From Diphasiastrum complanatum (lineage: Eukaryota > Streptophyta > Lycopodiopsida > Lycopodiales > Lycopodiaceae), in contig CM055101.1 in assembly GCA_029204225.1 (NCBI GenBank), positions 45,010,180 to 45,074,179 of the forward strand: a stretch of 64,000 bases of DNA. Direction: 5' to 3'. The position numbers and the translations under genes are program-made. This document shows positions 13,457 through 24,699 of the stretch, piece after piece. The notes under the pieces were generated by a model. That model saw only the letters and a program-made list of their open reading frames with translations. It ran no database searches and was not told the origin of the DNA. Each line of letters begins with the position of its first letter. The stretch's first letter is position 1.

Positions 13457-14095
13457 TTAGGCTTCCCAGGCTCTATCAAGTTCATTTTCTAGTAGAAATT
13501 CTCTTAGGAAAGCTTCTTCAAAACCTTTCCATGACCGGGGAGTCTGCCCAGTCTCCTGGAGATTTAACCACCACTTATAGGCCATAGGCCCTAAGGAAAG
13601 ACTGGCCTCAATAGTTTGCAAATGGTCAGGGGTCTGTTTAAGAGCATGAATGTTCTTCCATTTGCTGAGGAAGGTTTGTAGAATGTCTGCATTTCTATCC
13701 TTCTCTTCCCCATTAAAAGTAGGAGGCTTTGAATCTTTAAAAACACTGGGGTGAGACCGTAAAGTCTCACCCGAAACTGATGGAAGTGGAGAAGGGGATA
13801 ACTGAGAAGTGGAGGGAAGGCTTCCTTTCGCGGAACTCAAAATCAAGCTTTTGAGTTCGGCGAACGAGTCGTCCACACTGGACTTGAAATTGGCTAATGC
13901 CAACTTCAGTTCATCCACTTCTGTTACCAACTGGAGAAACTGCTCCTTGGTAACTAGTTCGTCGAGTTCTTCGGCGAACTGTTACTGTTCTTCCAATTCC
14001 ATTGGTTCCTTCCCTTTTATGTAAGCCAAGGCTTCTGTTTCAAGTTCGTCGAAGCCTCTCTCCGGGGGTTGATCAGGTCCCTAAGGAGTGGTCAT
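13457..14095 (-). pseudogene. K1 gag, N-terminal part
   Basis: Gag should start at the ATG complementary to 14093-14095 (MTT in both K1 and K2). K1 has in-frame stops soon after the start (TP-stop-GP and EEQ-stop-QF), then an open stretch from 13930 with a coiled-coil-like EVDELKLALANFKSSV and the capsid block WKNIHALKQTPDHLQTIEAS...MAYKWWLNLQETG. A TAA at about 13457, where K2 has Trp (EAWEK), separates it from the rest of gag-pol in the same frame. Confidence 0.88.
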
Positions 14096-14986
14096 CTTCG
14101 GAATTGAAAGAGAGGTACCTTAACTTCTGAAGGAAAAAAAGTCTTAAAAGACTAATTTATAACTGTACAAGGGAAAAGAAAGATGACTTAGCTGTTTCTG
14201 AGGACTGTACTTCCACAGAGAGAATCAAGAAAAGCCCTTTCAGCTCTTCCTCCACTGCTTTCAGATCTGCTGTCCGAAAAAATCAGAGATCAGGGTACCA
14301 AGAAAAAGAAACAAACTTTTGATTGTCTTGACCCCTTCCCTCGCTGTCTGAGGTGTATACTTTTTGCTCCAAATTCCGTTTTAGAACCTGAAAACAGCTG
14401 CAAACTTGTGGTTTTTGCCAAAGACCTTCCTCGCTGCCAAGGTAGTGGTCAATCTGTCTTCAAAATCAGATTTGAAGAGTTGAAAACGGTGGAAAAAATC
14501 TGATTTGGGTCTTTGAGGACCCTCGCTGTCTGTCTTCCAGAACTGTGGCTCCAAAAAATCGGGATTTGGGGCCTAACTTCCCTGGAAAATTCTGATTTGA
14601 AGTGTGCTCCTCCCTCGCTGCCAGGCAAGTAGCCTCCCTGCTCAAAATCCCTACGATTTGAGGCTCACCTCTCTTGCAAAAGGTCAGATTCTTCAAGAAC
14701 CCACAACGCTGGATCTGTATATTTCTCCCTCTCCAGATTCCGCTCAGATCTTAGTAATTTCCTCCTGTAAATCAGAACTAGATCATCTATACTACAACGA
14801 TGGATCTATGCTATAGTAGAGTTCTGATTTTTTCCTCAGATGGCTTGGAATTACATTGAAATTTCCAGGTTAGATAGCTGTCTCTACAGCGATTTCTCTC
14901 CTCTAGGCCTTTCTGAAAATCTCCAAGATCTTTCCTATCTTCTGATAGCTTTCTCTACTGCTGCTCCTGAACTCCCTAGGATGGAG
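14096..14986 (-). other. K1 5' untranslated leader
   Basis: About 890 bp between the primer site and gag, without coding potential. It is comparable in length to the K2 leader (54667-55537). Confidence 0.8.
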
Positions 14987-15001
14987 ATGGCTCTGATACC
15001 A
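14987..15001 (-). other. K1 primer binding site
   Basis: Minus strand TGGTATCAGAGCCAT, complementary to the 3' end of plant initiator Met tRNA. It sits one base after the 5' LTR. Confidence 0.95.
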
Positions 15002-15002
15002 G

Positions 15003-15360
15003 TGTAATAGATCCTAACACCATAGTAGGGCAAACACTAACTGATCCACCCAACCTTGCCTACTCCCTGATATAGAGTAAGCCCCTCCTAGCCCAGTGTG
15101 AGGACTGGTAGCATGCAACTGCCAAGTGTCGGCCACGTGGCACTGACGTGGCCGACTGCACGTCGGGACCCAACTGGGGGCCCTATCCTGCTGACAGGGT
15201 CCCTAGGCTATGTTAGGCCCGCCATGGCTATGGACCGTGCTGGGGCACACTACTCACACTGTCTTGCCCTGTTGGTCATGTACGCTGGACACGACTCTGA
15301 CTGTGGTATCTGACCTATCTGTGTTCCCCAGGGTTCGGCACTGGTTACGAGCTCGTAACA
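15003..15360 (-). repeat. K1 5' LTR
   Basis: 358 bp with TGTTAC...ATTACA ends on the minus strand. It is nearly identical to the 3' LTR and carries the same G-box inverted repeat at 15128-15156. Confidence 0.95.
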
Positions 15361-15760
15361 GTATTCGCATAGAATTTCGACCTATGCAAGTAGTACCTCC
15401 ACATTGTTAATGCATGAATAATGGCAAATAACTCCCTTTCATGAGCTAAATAATTTTTTTATGCAAAATTGAACTTCTTGCTTTGAAAGGCTACAAGCTT
15501 TCTCCCCCCCCCCATAATAACTATGTCACTTGCTTTCTTATTAAAAGAAATAGTTTTTGAGGGTGTACAATTTTGAGAGTGACACGTTCATCAACCAAAG
15601 CTTGCTTCAATTTATCGAAGCTCTCCTTGGTTTGATTCCGAGTGCCATTCTTTGCATCTCAAAGTTGTCTAACACGCTTACACGAACCACATCTTCTTCA
15701 TACAACCCATTGATCCCTTCACCGTACTCTCCGCCGTGTATATGAAACTCATGAAGGGAA
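15361..15760 (-). pseudogene. Old gypsy RNase H fragment, part 2 (interrupted by K1)
   Basis: The minus strand reads ESFDKLKQALVDERVTLKIV, then LVAFQSKKFNFA, AHERELFAIIHAL and MWRYYLHRSKFYANT with small frame changes. These are the first two thirds of a gypsy RNase H domain. Joined across K1 at the GTATT target duplication, it runs on into the part at 8765-8955. It belongs to the same broad group as element N. Confidence 0.82.
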
Positions 15761-15839
15761 ATGTTTTGTCGATTCTCTTTTCAGTTCATCCACAAGTGCT
15801 TTTTGGTGTGGTCTCACTTCATTTCATTTGGCCAATATT

Positions 15840-16200
15840 TCACGCTTGTAGGTTCTTATGTTATTACACATGATACAAGCTAAGAGGCCTCCATCCCACA
15901 TCAGGTCATTTTTGCAGAGTTTACAGTTCCACCTTTATAGCTTGATGCCATCTTTCGACTTATTACATACATCCACGAGTCATGTTATACCCCATAGATG
16001 AGCATAGATACACACAGGCAACACTTACCTCATCATAGTGTCTTTATAGTCAGGGTTGTCGACTATCATGGTTTTCCCATGCCTCTCAATTTCTTGATAC
16101 GCTTGGCATTTGTATCATTGATCTTGCATTGGGCACCCTGTTATGGTTTAAGTTTGGATCAATTTCACCATGTATTTTGGCACCACACAATATTAATATG
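15840..16200 (+). pseudogene. LINE ORF2 fragment J
   Basis: Shifting plus-strand frames match the region after the RT in the better preserved LINEs of intron 4: MLLHMIQAKRPP corresponds to MLSRMIRAKSSV, FAEFTVP to LTEFAVP, and SQFLDTLGICIIDL to SQILDTLGISITDL. Strongly decayed. It is the only LINE piece in the window on the plus strand. Confidence 0.7.
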
Positions 16201-16355
16201 CGCCGCGCAACATTGTGTTCTGTCAAAGTTTAAAAAGGCTTTCCAAGTTTGTAAAACATTATAAGATAATTTATTGTTAAGGTTTTTAACCTTGAGTAGG
16301 CCCAACAATTTTGTACATGGGCCCCTAGAGGCAATTTCACATACTACCAACTTTA

Positions 16356-17207
16356 TGTTGGAACTTTGTCAATTTTGCGTGTAGAAGAGGGCGCATTTTT
16401 TCTTGTGCGGAAACTTGTGGACCAAGGCAAATCATGCAAAGACTCATTGCATGTAGAGAGAATATGAAAATCCATGCATAGAAGTGCATGCTTGAGACTT
16501 AGCATGTGGGACACGTACACTGACACTTGGAAGCCATGTACATCACATATCATTTGTTTCTTATCTATTTGATGGAGAGATCTTTCTCACGTATGCTATT
16601 GTGTTTTGCTCTCGTGTGGTAAAATTGCTTGCTCATTAATGCTAGTGTTATGCTATCCATTTGGTTTCCTGATTAGTGTTTAATTGGATTGTTTCTTTCA
16701 TTGCATCTTGCTAATGTTATGTTCTTCATGCTGGAAATTTGTGGACAACAAGTATTCAAGATCCATTCGGCCTAATTGAAGGAGCAATATCAAAGATTAA
16801 TGATGCTAGAATGCTCCCTACAACATACACTATCATTCTAGATAATGATGCAAGTTCCTTTCATGAGTGTTATGTAATTTTCTGCCCACATCCTCTTCAT
16901 CTTCTTCGCTGTCCACCATAGCTGGGCAGATCCAATCGCTTCATAAGTATGATCAATTAATTGCATGTCGACAAATTTACAATTTGCTAGCAATTTACTT
17001 TTGCACGTGCAAGTATTAGTCCATGCACGTTGCATGCATGTCTCCTGTTTTTTTTCAGATTGCTTGTATGTTGCCATATTTGCTTGCATGTCGAATGCAT
17101 GTTAGTGGTTTTGATCTATTTGAGTTGTAGAAGACCATCAAGGTTTCCTAGATTGGTAAAGCTTGATTCAAAGGTCCTTTCTATCTCTATTCTCAGTTTT
17201 ATAATAG
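16356..17207 (+). repeat. Probable copia LTR (element L, 5' side)
   Basis: The sequence begins TGTTGGAAC and runs to just before a primer binding site at 17208. The exact right end is unclear because no CA directly precedes the primer site (nearest TTCTCA at 17192-17197). No matching 3' LTR was found. Confidence 0.45.
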
Positions 17208-17219
17208 TGGTATCAAAGC
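17208..17219 (+). other. Primer binding site of copia element L
   Basis: TGGTATCAAAGC, complementary to initiator Met tRNA except for one base. The gag ATG follows at 17221, as in many Ty1/copia elements. Confidence 0.8.
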
Positions 17220-17220
17220 T

Positions 17221-18160
17221 ATGGCTTCTACTTCTACTTTTCATGCAAAGATAACAATCCTAGATGGATCCAACTATCCTGCATGGAGATCAAAGACTCG
17301 ACTGATCCTGCAAGCTGAGAAGCTATGGACTTATGTTGATGGGACCATTCCCAAACCGCATGTACCTGATGTACTAAATACAAGAGCTTACGAAGAAGAT
17401 TCGAAAAATTTTCAAGTCTGGTTGCGTGTAGATTCAAAAGCTAAAGTAATTATTCGCAAACCATTTCCGAGGATATCTTTCTCACTGTTGCTGATTTTGC
17501 TCCAACAAAGGAGATGTGGGATGAACTTGCTCGAAGATATGTGTCTAATTCACAAACTCAAATCTTATATCTTTTTGAGCAACTTACTAGTATAAAGTGG
17601 GATGGAATTTTAGATTGTGATACTTTTCTTTTCAGATTACAATCTTTCTTTAGTGCTTTACAAAGTGCAGGTAGAATAACTCCCAAGGAGGAAAAACTCA
17701 CGTACCTGCTGTGAGCACTACCACCCTCCTACATTTACATGCGACCTGTTCTTACAGGAAAATCCTTTGAAGATGCCATTCAGACCCTTCGAGAGGAGTA
17801 TCTCATGCGGCAAGGAAGTTCACCTTCTCAAGCAGGAGCTAAAGCTTTATATGCAAAGAAAGGAAAGGGCAAGGCAAAAGGACGCGGAAATCAGTTTCAA
17901 GCTACTAGCATGCAAAATTCAAACGACAAAGATTCCAAAGGGGAATCATCTGAGCCTATGTCAAAAAAATCTTTTTGCAACTATTGTAAAAAGCCCGGAC
18001 ATAATCTTGATAAATGTTGGGCTAATCCTAGAATAGCTTGTAGACATTGTGGTAAAACAGGTCATTCATCTTTCAAATGCTATTCTAAGCCTAACAATAG
18101 TAAAGCTTTGGCCCTTACTGTTACACGTATTCCATCCGAGGATATTTGCGAGATGGTCAC
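17221..18160 (+). pseudogene. Ty1/copia gag with two zinc knuckles (element L)
   Basis: The frame starts at the ATG after the primer site: MASTSTFHAKITILDGSNYP then AWRSKTRLILQAEKLWTYVD, the copia gag N-terminus. A frameshift near 17455 leads to TISEDIFLTVADFAPTKEMW and then DELARRYV. A TGA at 17712-17714 interrupts the same frame, which continues with FEDAIQTLREEYLMR. Two CCHC knuckles follow in tandem: CNYCKKPGHNLDKC and CRHCGKTGHSSFKC (about 17976-18082). The frame then runs on without a stop into unrelated sequence instead of a copia protease. Confidence 0.85.
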
Positions 18161-18995
18161 TATTACTTATCTAGGGTATTTATATGCTGGGATCTTTCTA
18201 GATGAGTATACGGGCATCCTTCAGTCTCCTTGTGTTTCTACATATAGGTTTGCTGCAGTCCATGCCGATGCTATGGATATATGGCATTCCTGGTCATTAC
18301 GTATAGCTTGGTTTCCATTTGGACCTGTTGATTGGTGCTGGTTTTTCCATATTACTGATCACCTATGGTGCGGATATCTCTATGATTATGCATGTGGCTC
18401 TCTATCTGTTCCTTGGATTGTTGCTCATTGTCAGGCTTGGCATATCCTGATGGCTTGGGTTATTGCCTCCGTTCCAGCTACTATTTGTCCAGGTGATCGT
18501 CAGATTCCCCGTCATTTAAGGTTGCTCCATATCGCTTGGTCTCCGATGCTGAGTTCCTTCAGAGACCATCAGATTACCTTGAGAGAGTTCCTTCTCCTCT
18601 CTTGGATAGTTTTTGGGGATGTTGCCGCCATATACTTCAGTATTGCTCATATGTGCTTTGATACTCATTCCCAGCTACACGTGGATATTGATCCGATGCT
18701 TGCTACTGATGTTGGGGATCCTGTTCCTCGTTCCAGTGCATTTCTTCTATTCCTCACATGTGCGCCTGGTGTGTACATTGGGATTACCCTTGCGGCCAGT
18801 TTCGATGGGTCATCCGATTCTCCATCCGTTTTTGGTGTATCTTATGATGGATTGGTATGTCCATATGAGGTCTTTCTGGATGAGTTTTTCGGCTACAGGT
18901 TTTCAGTTGCGGCCTCTACTATTTCTAGATTTGTTGCTATTGTTTTTATGCATCATGTCTTTTTAGATGATGCATTGATTTCTTGGACCTTCTAG
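18161..18995 (+). other. Unrecognised W-rich extension fused in frame to copia gag
   Basis: The last of the two-knuckle gag frame continues for about 280 residues to a stop at 18993-18995. The extension is rich in Trp, Phe, His and Pro. It repeats a short [HR]IAW motif (LRIAWFPF, LHIAWSPM, and again in the next ORF FHIAWFQM). No protease, integrase or RT motif is present. Minus-strand reading gives Gln/Pro/Glu-rich frames in places, so the W-richness may be a shadow of low-complexity sequence. I do not assign a function. Confidence 0.4.
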
Positions 18996-19175
18996 AGCTT
19001 TTGGCATGCTGCTCTTCTCATGATAGGGGCCTTGAAGGTACCGTGTGTCATTGCACTTCTCATTCATGGGCCTTATGGATACCTTGGGCTTTTGACCATG
19101 CTGGTGCACATTTCTCCATTGTGTCAGGATGATCTCTTTTAGATCCATGTTTCCTGGCATATCGCTTGCTTTTCC

Positions 19176-19829
19176 ATGCTACTACAGCGTGCCTGTCATC
19201 CTGCTTATGTTCCTACTCGGTGTTGGTCTTCCGATGCTGCTATCTTTTCTTGGGGCACCTATATCACTGAGTTTGCACATATGGTTGATGGTTACGTGTA
19301 TGATGCGGCTATTCGCGATGAGTGTCCATCTCTTTTCCAGTTTCCTTATTGGCTTCCCATTGCTGATGTAGTTCTACCTTCTCGGGCTTTTTGGATACCT
19401 TGGTATGATGTCCCTATCTTTTGGGCTGATCCTCTACTATCTTGGGCATTACGGATACCTTGGCATTCCTGGTTGTTGCTTGATCTTCTTCTGGTTCGTT
19501 GGCATTCCTGGTTGTTCCATATTGCTTGGTTTCAGATGACGCGGCCAAGATGTTCCCTTCGTCGCCATGATGTTGATCCTGAGCTGTTCCCTTTCTTACC
19601 AGCTGCCATTCACCAGGTTCGCCTTCACCATAGTCGATGCTGCCGACAGATTCAGTTTTTGGTCCAGTTCGATGGTCGTCCTGTTGAGGAGGCCACATGG
19701 GAGCCTATTGATGTCTTTTATCATACACCATCACTTGCGGATCAGGATCGTGCTCCTCCTGCACTTGTTGATTCCTCTACATCAGATGCTGCTCTAGTTG
19801 TTGATGCACCAGGGCTTGCTGCTGTTTGA
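19176..19829 (+). pseudogene. Open frame ending in a chromodomain-like segment
   Basis: A 217-codon frame. The first two thirds are W/P/F-rich like the preceding ORF (RIPWHSWLL, RWHSWLFHIAWFQM). Near residues 165-190 it reads RQIQFLVQFDGRPVEEATWE then PIDVF, which matches the strand and helix part of gypsy chromodomains (compare YLVKWNDQPVENATWE in K1). It ends shortly before a probable LTR, as chromovirus pol does. The aromatic cage residues of a full chromodomain cannot all be assigned. Probably the 3' end of a gypsy element joined to copia gag. Confidence 0.5.
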
Positions 19830-19859
19830 TCCAGTTTCTTTTCGGCAGTTGGGTTTTTT

Positions 19860-20285
19860 GTGTCGGGGAGAGTTATGGACTCGGCTCATTACATTCGCCG
19901 CGTCCATTTACATTTACTTTACTTTATGCATAAGCAGGCCTTAGGCCCTTTTTTATTCATTAGAAACACTTAGACTATATGGTTGGCCTTTGGCCTTATT
20001 ATTCATTATTAAGCCATTTGGACATATTACTGGAGAGTGGGGGCCTTTTTGGAGGGCGCACTATTTTCCCTCCCAGTTGGGCCCTAGCCACCGGAAGCTT
20101 CCTCTTGGCTATAAGTAGGGAAACTGTGTCATTTGTTATTCAGCTGATGATATTGATCTCTCTCTTTAGTCTCCTTAATCTCTCTCTTTCCTGCTTTCTA
20201 GGGCTAAGTCTTGCTTATGTGCTGCTTTCATAGCTTAAGTCTTGCTTATGTGATGCTTTCATAGCTTAGCTCTAGATCAGCTGTG
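19860..20285 (+). repeat. Probable LTR downstream of the composite element
   Basis: It starts near TGTCGGGGAGAG and contains a promoter-like CTATAAGTAG at about 20107, followed by a CT-rich stretch and two near-copies of a CTTAAGTCTTGCTTATGTG-type segment (20205-20265). The ends are uncertain and no partner LTR was found on the left. From 20286 to 21017 (end of intron 1) no feature is recognised. Confidence 0.4.
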
Positions 20286-21017
20286 GCTCCATTCGTAACT
20301 TCGAGGAAGATTTAGAATGAAGCAACGCATAGATGGAAGAGCAATCTAAAAACCTAGTGGCACTCTCACATCTTAATTTAAGAAGGTACCATTTCCTACC
20401 GTGAAAGGCTCCAACCTTCAATAATCTCTTTACTGCCCAATTTGTAGAGAGATTGGTCCCATCAAGAATGTAATCCTTATGGGACATGCCACTTGATTAG
20501 TGGCTTAAGTTTCTTCTACAAGGGACCGTACATGCTGTTTTTATCTAATCAGCAACTACACCCCCATGTAGCATATATTCAAAATATTCTAAGGAGTACA
20601 TCAAAACAAAATGATCCTAATTGAATTTCTGAAAACAATAATCAAACATCTTTGGACTCATAATACGTTGAAACATGGATATAATTTCATGTGCTTCATA
20701 TTTTTGCTTTTGTTTTATATGACAACCCTTTTTATTTTTTTGACAATTTCTAGTTGGAATTTATTTGATAAGTCTTCTTTGCAGTGATATGATTCCAACA
20801 GGTTCATTTTGTAATGATGTAGTACTTAAGTATTTTTTGACTAGGACTTCCTCCTTTCTCTACCCAATACACTATCTATTCCATTGCTTCATGAGTGTTA
20901 CATACGTGCTATGACTTGGCTGGCTACTTTTCAGCATTTTTATTTTAACTGAGAATTGACATATTACTTATATGAAAATAGATTATGTTAGGATTTAATT
21001 GGGTGTTTGTGGTACAG

Positions 21018-21088
21018 AATGGTCTAGATGTTGCTTGGGATGTGGATCTTTATGGAGAATTATTGAAGATTGGTGGTGGCAAGGAGCG
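21018..21088 (+). CDS. CBBY: CBBY-like HAD phosphatase, exon 2
   Basis: A 71-bp exon preceded by TACAG and followed by GTAAAT. It encodes NGLDVAWDVDLYGELLKIGG and then GKE plus two bases of the next codon. It continues exon 1 exactly in the family order (SFNQTFAQ|NGLDVAWDVDLYG). The WDVDLYGELLKIGGGKER block belongs to the helical cap of CbbY proteins, which shapes the sugar-bisphosphate site. It lies 12.7 kb from exon 1 and only 212 bp from exon 3. Confidence 0.9.
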
Positions 21089-21300
21089 GTAAATCGACAA
21101 TTATTCCTTTTGTGTAGTTTGTGTCCTAGTAGGTGTGTTTTTGTTAAAAAGTGTGACAAGGCTTTATCAAAATGTTCTTTTTCAAAGGTTATTTGATTGA
21201 TCAAGTGGCTATCAACATTTACTTGATTTTGCAAGATACTTTTAGGTTACTACCTCTTCTAACACATATATCATAATTCAATGTTGGTATAAAATTGCAG
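21089..21300 (+). other. CBBY intron 2 (212 bp, repeat-free)
   Basis: The only short intron visible in the gene. GT donor, TTGCAG acceptor, AT-rich, no inserted element. Confidence 0.85.
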
Positions 21301-21459
21301 GATGGCATATTATTTTAACAAGGTAGGATGGCCAAAAGTGGCTCCTAGCGATTTTGCAGAACAACGCAACTTCATTGCTTCTTTGCATAAACAAAAAACT
21401 GTACTATTCATGAATCTAATTCAACAAGGAGCTCTTCCTCTTCGTCCAGGAGTTGCCAG
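21301..21459 (+). CDS. CBBY: CBBY-like HAD phosphatase, exon 3
   Basis: A 159-bp exon between TTGCAG and GTGCAT. It supplies the third base of the split Arg codon, then MAYYFNKVGWPKVAPSDFAE, and ends with LPLRPGVA plus two bases of an Arg codon. The YFNKVGWP and HKQKT blocks are cap-domain segments of CBBY; LPLRPGV is the return to the HAD core. There are no stops or frame breaks, so the exon appears to be under constraint despite the surrounding repeats. Confidence 0.92.
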
Positions 21460-21992
21460 GTGCATTTGTTTATCTCCACATGTAGGAACATGGTTGTAAA
21501 AAACAAAATATACTAGCTTCTCACAAAGGAACATGGATGGCAAATTTTTTATGAGCATATTTAGAAATTTCTTGCAACTTGATCCAAAGATTTTGCAGGC
21601 TTATTTTTGGCAGACATGTTGCTCTACCTAGCACCAGTCCGTGTTTCATGTCGAAAGCACACTAGCATATACTTACATTGGACCTTTTAAAAGTTTATAG
21701 GAGATACCAATGATGGAGGAAAATCATTCTTAATCAATTTATTGACTGGGAAGTTCAGCTCAACTAATAAAACAAAAAAATAAAATGGCTAGTTTTTATA
21801 GTGCAAAAGTCAGGAATACATAAGTAGAAGGATCAAAGTGAAAACAATCTCCAAACATTTTCATAATCTACCATTGGATCTGCAAAAGCATTGGATGCCC
21901 TTTCTTTTTAAACTCTAAATCCAATTTCTAGAAGATTTTTTTTCGATTAGGCCCAAATATTTTACGAGTCAGTGATGGCAGACGGTGGCTCG
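21460..21992 (+). other. Start of CBBY intron 3, no feature seen
   Basis: About 530 bp of unassigned intron sequence before the truncated 3' end of gypsy element N. Confidence 0.5.
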
Positions 21993-22858
21993 CTAGTATA
22001 TGATTCTTAGGGGGCTAGGCAGGCCTAACAAAAGGGAGTTATCTCGTGCCAACTCTAGCTTCTGCTGCATCTGAGCCAAAAACTCTACAGCACTAGGTAC
22101 CCTATGCGGTATCCCTATGATTGCAGGACTCAGTGGCCTGAAACCATAATTGAGCTCAAATGGACTCAATCCAGTGGATGCATGTCTCTTATCATTGTAT
22201 GCGAACTCCAATAGCGGTAAATGGTTTACCCAGTCTGTTTGCGTACTACTTACATATGCCCTAAGCATATCTCTGATTCACTCACTCTCTCTGACTATCC
22301 GTCTGAGGATGCTCAGAGCTACTCATCCGCAACTGTGTTCCCAGCTTGGCGAACACCTCAATCCAGAAATTTCCCGTAAACTTGGGATCCCTGTCAGAAA
22401 TTATGGACTTCGGAAGACCATGTAACCTGACAATATTCTGAATAAACAACTCAGTCACTTGCGGAGCTGTGACCTTCTTGGTCGTTGCGATGAAATGAGC
22501 CATCTTGGAAAACCTGTCTACCACTACCATAACGGAATTGAATCCATTCTGGGTCTTGGGTAGCCCAACAATAAAATCATAGAGATGCTATCCCACCTTC
22601 CTGTAGGTATCTCAAGTGGATGTAGCAAGCCCGAAGGACTTACTCTCTCGGCCTTGTTCACCTGACAAGCCGTGCAACGCTAGAGTACTCTCTTACATCC
22701 CGCTGCAATCGTGGCCAGAAATAATGCCTTCTCAAAAGTTCACTGGTCTTATCAATACCAGGGTGCCCTGCGCACGGACTATCATGGCATTCATGAAGTA
22801 TCTTACGACGAAGATCCTTCACGTCTGGCACCAAAACTCTTCCATTTCTCAATTACGT
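21993..22858 (-). pseudogene. Gypsy element N: integrase (broken)
   Basis: The minus strand encodes the start of the integrase zinc finger (ECHDSPCAGHPGIDKTSELL) with a frameshift before its CC half, then VVVDRFSKMAHFIATTKKVT, IISDRDPKFTGNFW and SSEHPQTDSQRE, another break, and [26 protein letters not shown] and [12 protein letters not shown]. The catalytic Asp in SDRDPKF is present; the Glu region reads DSQRE and then breaks. The C-terminal domain, chromodomain and 3' LTR are absent, so the element is truncated at about 21993. Confidence 0.88.
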
Positions 22859-23598
22859 ACCATCCCTCAAGGTGTATGTGAGATATGTACTGGTGCATGC
22901 CTCTATGGAAGCGACAGCCTTGACTGACTCTTCCGTTTGGTCGACTACCTTGCGCGCATTAGGCCACACACGCTGACAATGCGGGTCCTTTTCTTGAGCC
23001 TTCTTAATCTCCTCCATGAGACCGCTATCAACCACAGTAAAGCTCATCTGATGTAGTATACGCAATAGTGCATCAACGACCACATTTTCCTTCCCTCTTC
23101 GGAAGCAAATTTCCAAATGAAATTCCTGCATCAGCTCGGCCCACCGAGCTTGGCGGCCCTTCAAATTTGGCTGAGTGCAAAAATACCTTAAAGTATGATG
23201 ATCTGTGTACACATAAAACTCAGCACCATATAAATAATGTCTCCACACCTTGAGCTCATGTATAATCACATACAACTCTTGCTCGTGTGTAGGATATCTC
23301 TGTTGAGCTGGTGTCAACTTCTTACTCTCAAAGGCTACTGGTCTACCCTCTTGGCTCAACACTGCACCTACGACAATGCCACTTGCATCCGTCTCTAGGT
23401 CAAAAGGTTTCTGGGTATCCACAATCTTGAGAACTGGAGCCGTGGCCACAGACTCCTTCAAGTTCTCAAAACATTGCTGAGCTTCAGCATCCCATCGAAT
23501 CACAGTGTTATTTTTCCTTACTGGTCCGTTAAAGGAGCAGCTATCCAGGAATAATTCCTAACAAACCGCTGGTAGAACTTACAAAAGCCTAAGAAAGA
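22853..23598 (-). pseudogene. Gypsy element N: RNase H
   Basis: The frame shows the RNase H sequence: CFENLKESVATAPVLKIVDT, LETDASGIVVGAVLSQEGRP, AFESKKLTPAQQRYPTHEQE and YTDHHTLRYFCTQPNL, then RWAELMQEFHLEICF. The DASG, E and D residues of the active site are present. A short frame break around 23504-23598 separates it from the reverse transcriptase. Confidence 0.9.
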
Positions 23599-24699
23599 CT
23601 ATAATTGGCGTATATCGGCAGGCCTCAGCCACTTCTTTTTAACCACAGCCACCTTGGCTGGGTCAACCGAAATACCCTCAGCTGTCACTACGTGACCCAA
23701 ATACTCGACACGAGTCATACACAACTCTGTCTTCTGAGCATTGGCATACAAGGCAGAAGCTTGTAACTTGCCTAAAACGGTCTTGAGATGAACCTCATGC
23801 TCCTCAACCAATTTACTAAAACCCAATATATCGTCAATAAAATTGACGACAAACTTGCCCATATAGTCTCGCAAGACATCGTTTATGAGCATCATGAACG
23901 TGGCTGGGGCATTGGTTAACCCAAATGGCATAACCAAAAATTCATAATGGCTGAAACGGGTTCGGAAGGCCGTCTTCTGGACGTCTTCCTCTCGAATCCG
24001 TATTTGATGGTATCCACTTTTGAGATCTATCTTACTGAAAATGGTTGCACCTTGCAACACATCCAGTAGATCATCAATCCTGGGCATCAGATACCTGTGC
24101 TTTACAGTGATCTTATTGAAACCCCTATAATCTACACACATCCGGAAACTACCATCGTTTTTCTTAACAGGTAAAATAGGAGAAGCGAAAGGTGAATAAC
24201 TCGGACGAATGTACCCCAGCTTGAGATACTCCTCCAACATCTTTCTGACTTCCTCTTCCTCTTTTAGGGTCATCCTATAAGGAGGCCTACATACCGAACT
24301 TGCCCCTGGGAGGAGTTCAATACGATGATTAGCGTTCCGACTAGGCAACAATCCCTCTGGCATATTACTAATTAGCACGTGTTCAATCTGCGTGAGTGTG
24401 CTTATCTGATTATTTCCAACATAATAATCAAAACTGGAATCATCATTCACATAACACAACCGCAAATACTGAATCTCCATTCTCTTTATTTGCATATAGG
24501 TAACAAGAGGACCCTCAACAGATGGTCTCTCCCCCTTTAAGACACGAGACATACCCTCATGCCCGAACTTATACACATGTGACTTAAAATCTATAGCGGA
24601 CTGCTTACTTGCATGCCAACGCTTACCAAGTACAATATCAAACTTAGCTAGTTTAGTAATTTTAAAATCGAACTTCTCGGTATACGTTTGAATAGACAA
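23599..24699 (-). pseudogene. Gypsy element N: reverse transcriptase
   Basis: A 366-codon open frame covering the end of the protease and most of the RT. Motifs in order: [70 protein letters not shown] and catalytic NFIDDILGFS, then EYLGHVVTAEGI. The catalytic Asp pair is intact. It has no own start codon in the biological sense because it is part of a gag-pol polyprotein. It ends in WLRPADIRQL, just before the break preceding RNase H. Confidence 0.92.

Larger units (their letters stand above)
8956..15360 (-). mobile_element. Ty3/gypsy chromovirus K1, complete with LTRs, PBS, PPT and target duplication
   Basis: A 6405-bp LTR retrotransposon on the minus strand, antisense to the host gene. 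It is flanked by the 5-bp direct repeat GTATT (8951-8955 and 15361-15365). It has two LTRs of 363 and 358 bp, an initiator-Met-tRNA primer site, a polypurine tract, and gag-protease-RT-RNase H-integrase-chromodomain coding in the order of chromoviruses. The coding region is broken by stops and frameshifts, so it cannot move by itself. The LTRs differ by six transitions and one 5-bp indel (about 1.7 % substitution), so insertion is fairly recent. Element K2 in intron 5 is a second copy on the opposite strand. Confidence 0.95.

Noticed and set aside
15998-16264. Plus-strand 88-codon ORF
   Set aside because: It is a shifted-frame shadow of LINE fragment J; the same shadow appears opposite LINE G.
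19414-19698. Minus-strand Gln/Glu-rich ORF opposite the chromodomain-like frame
   Set aside because: It covers the chromodomain match on the other strand and has no domain of its own, although it makes the coding strand of this region less certain.
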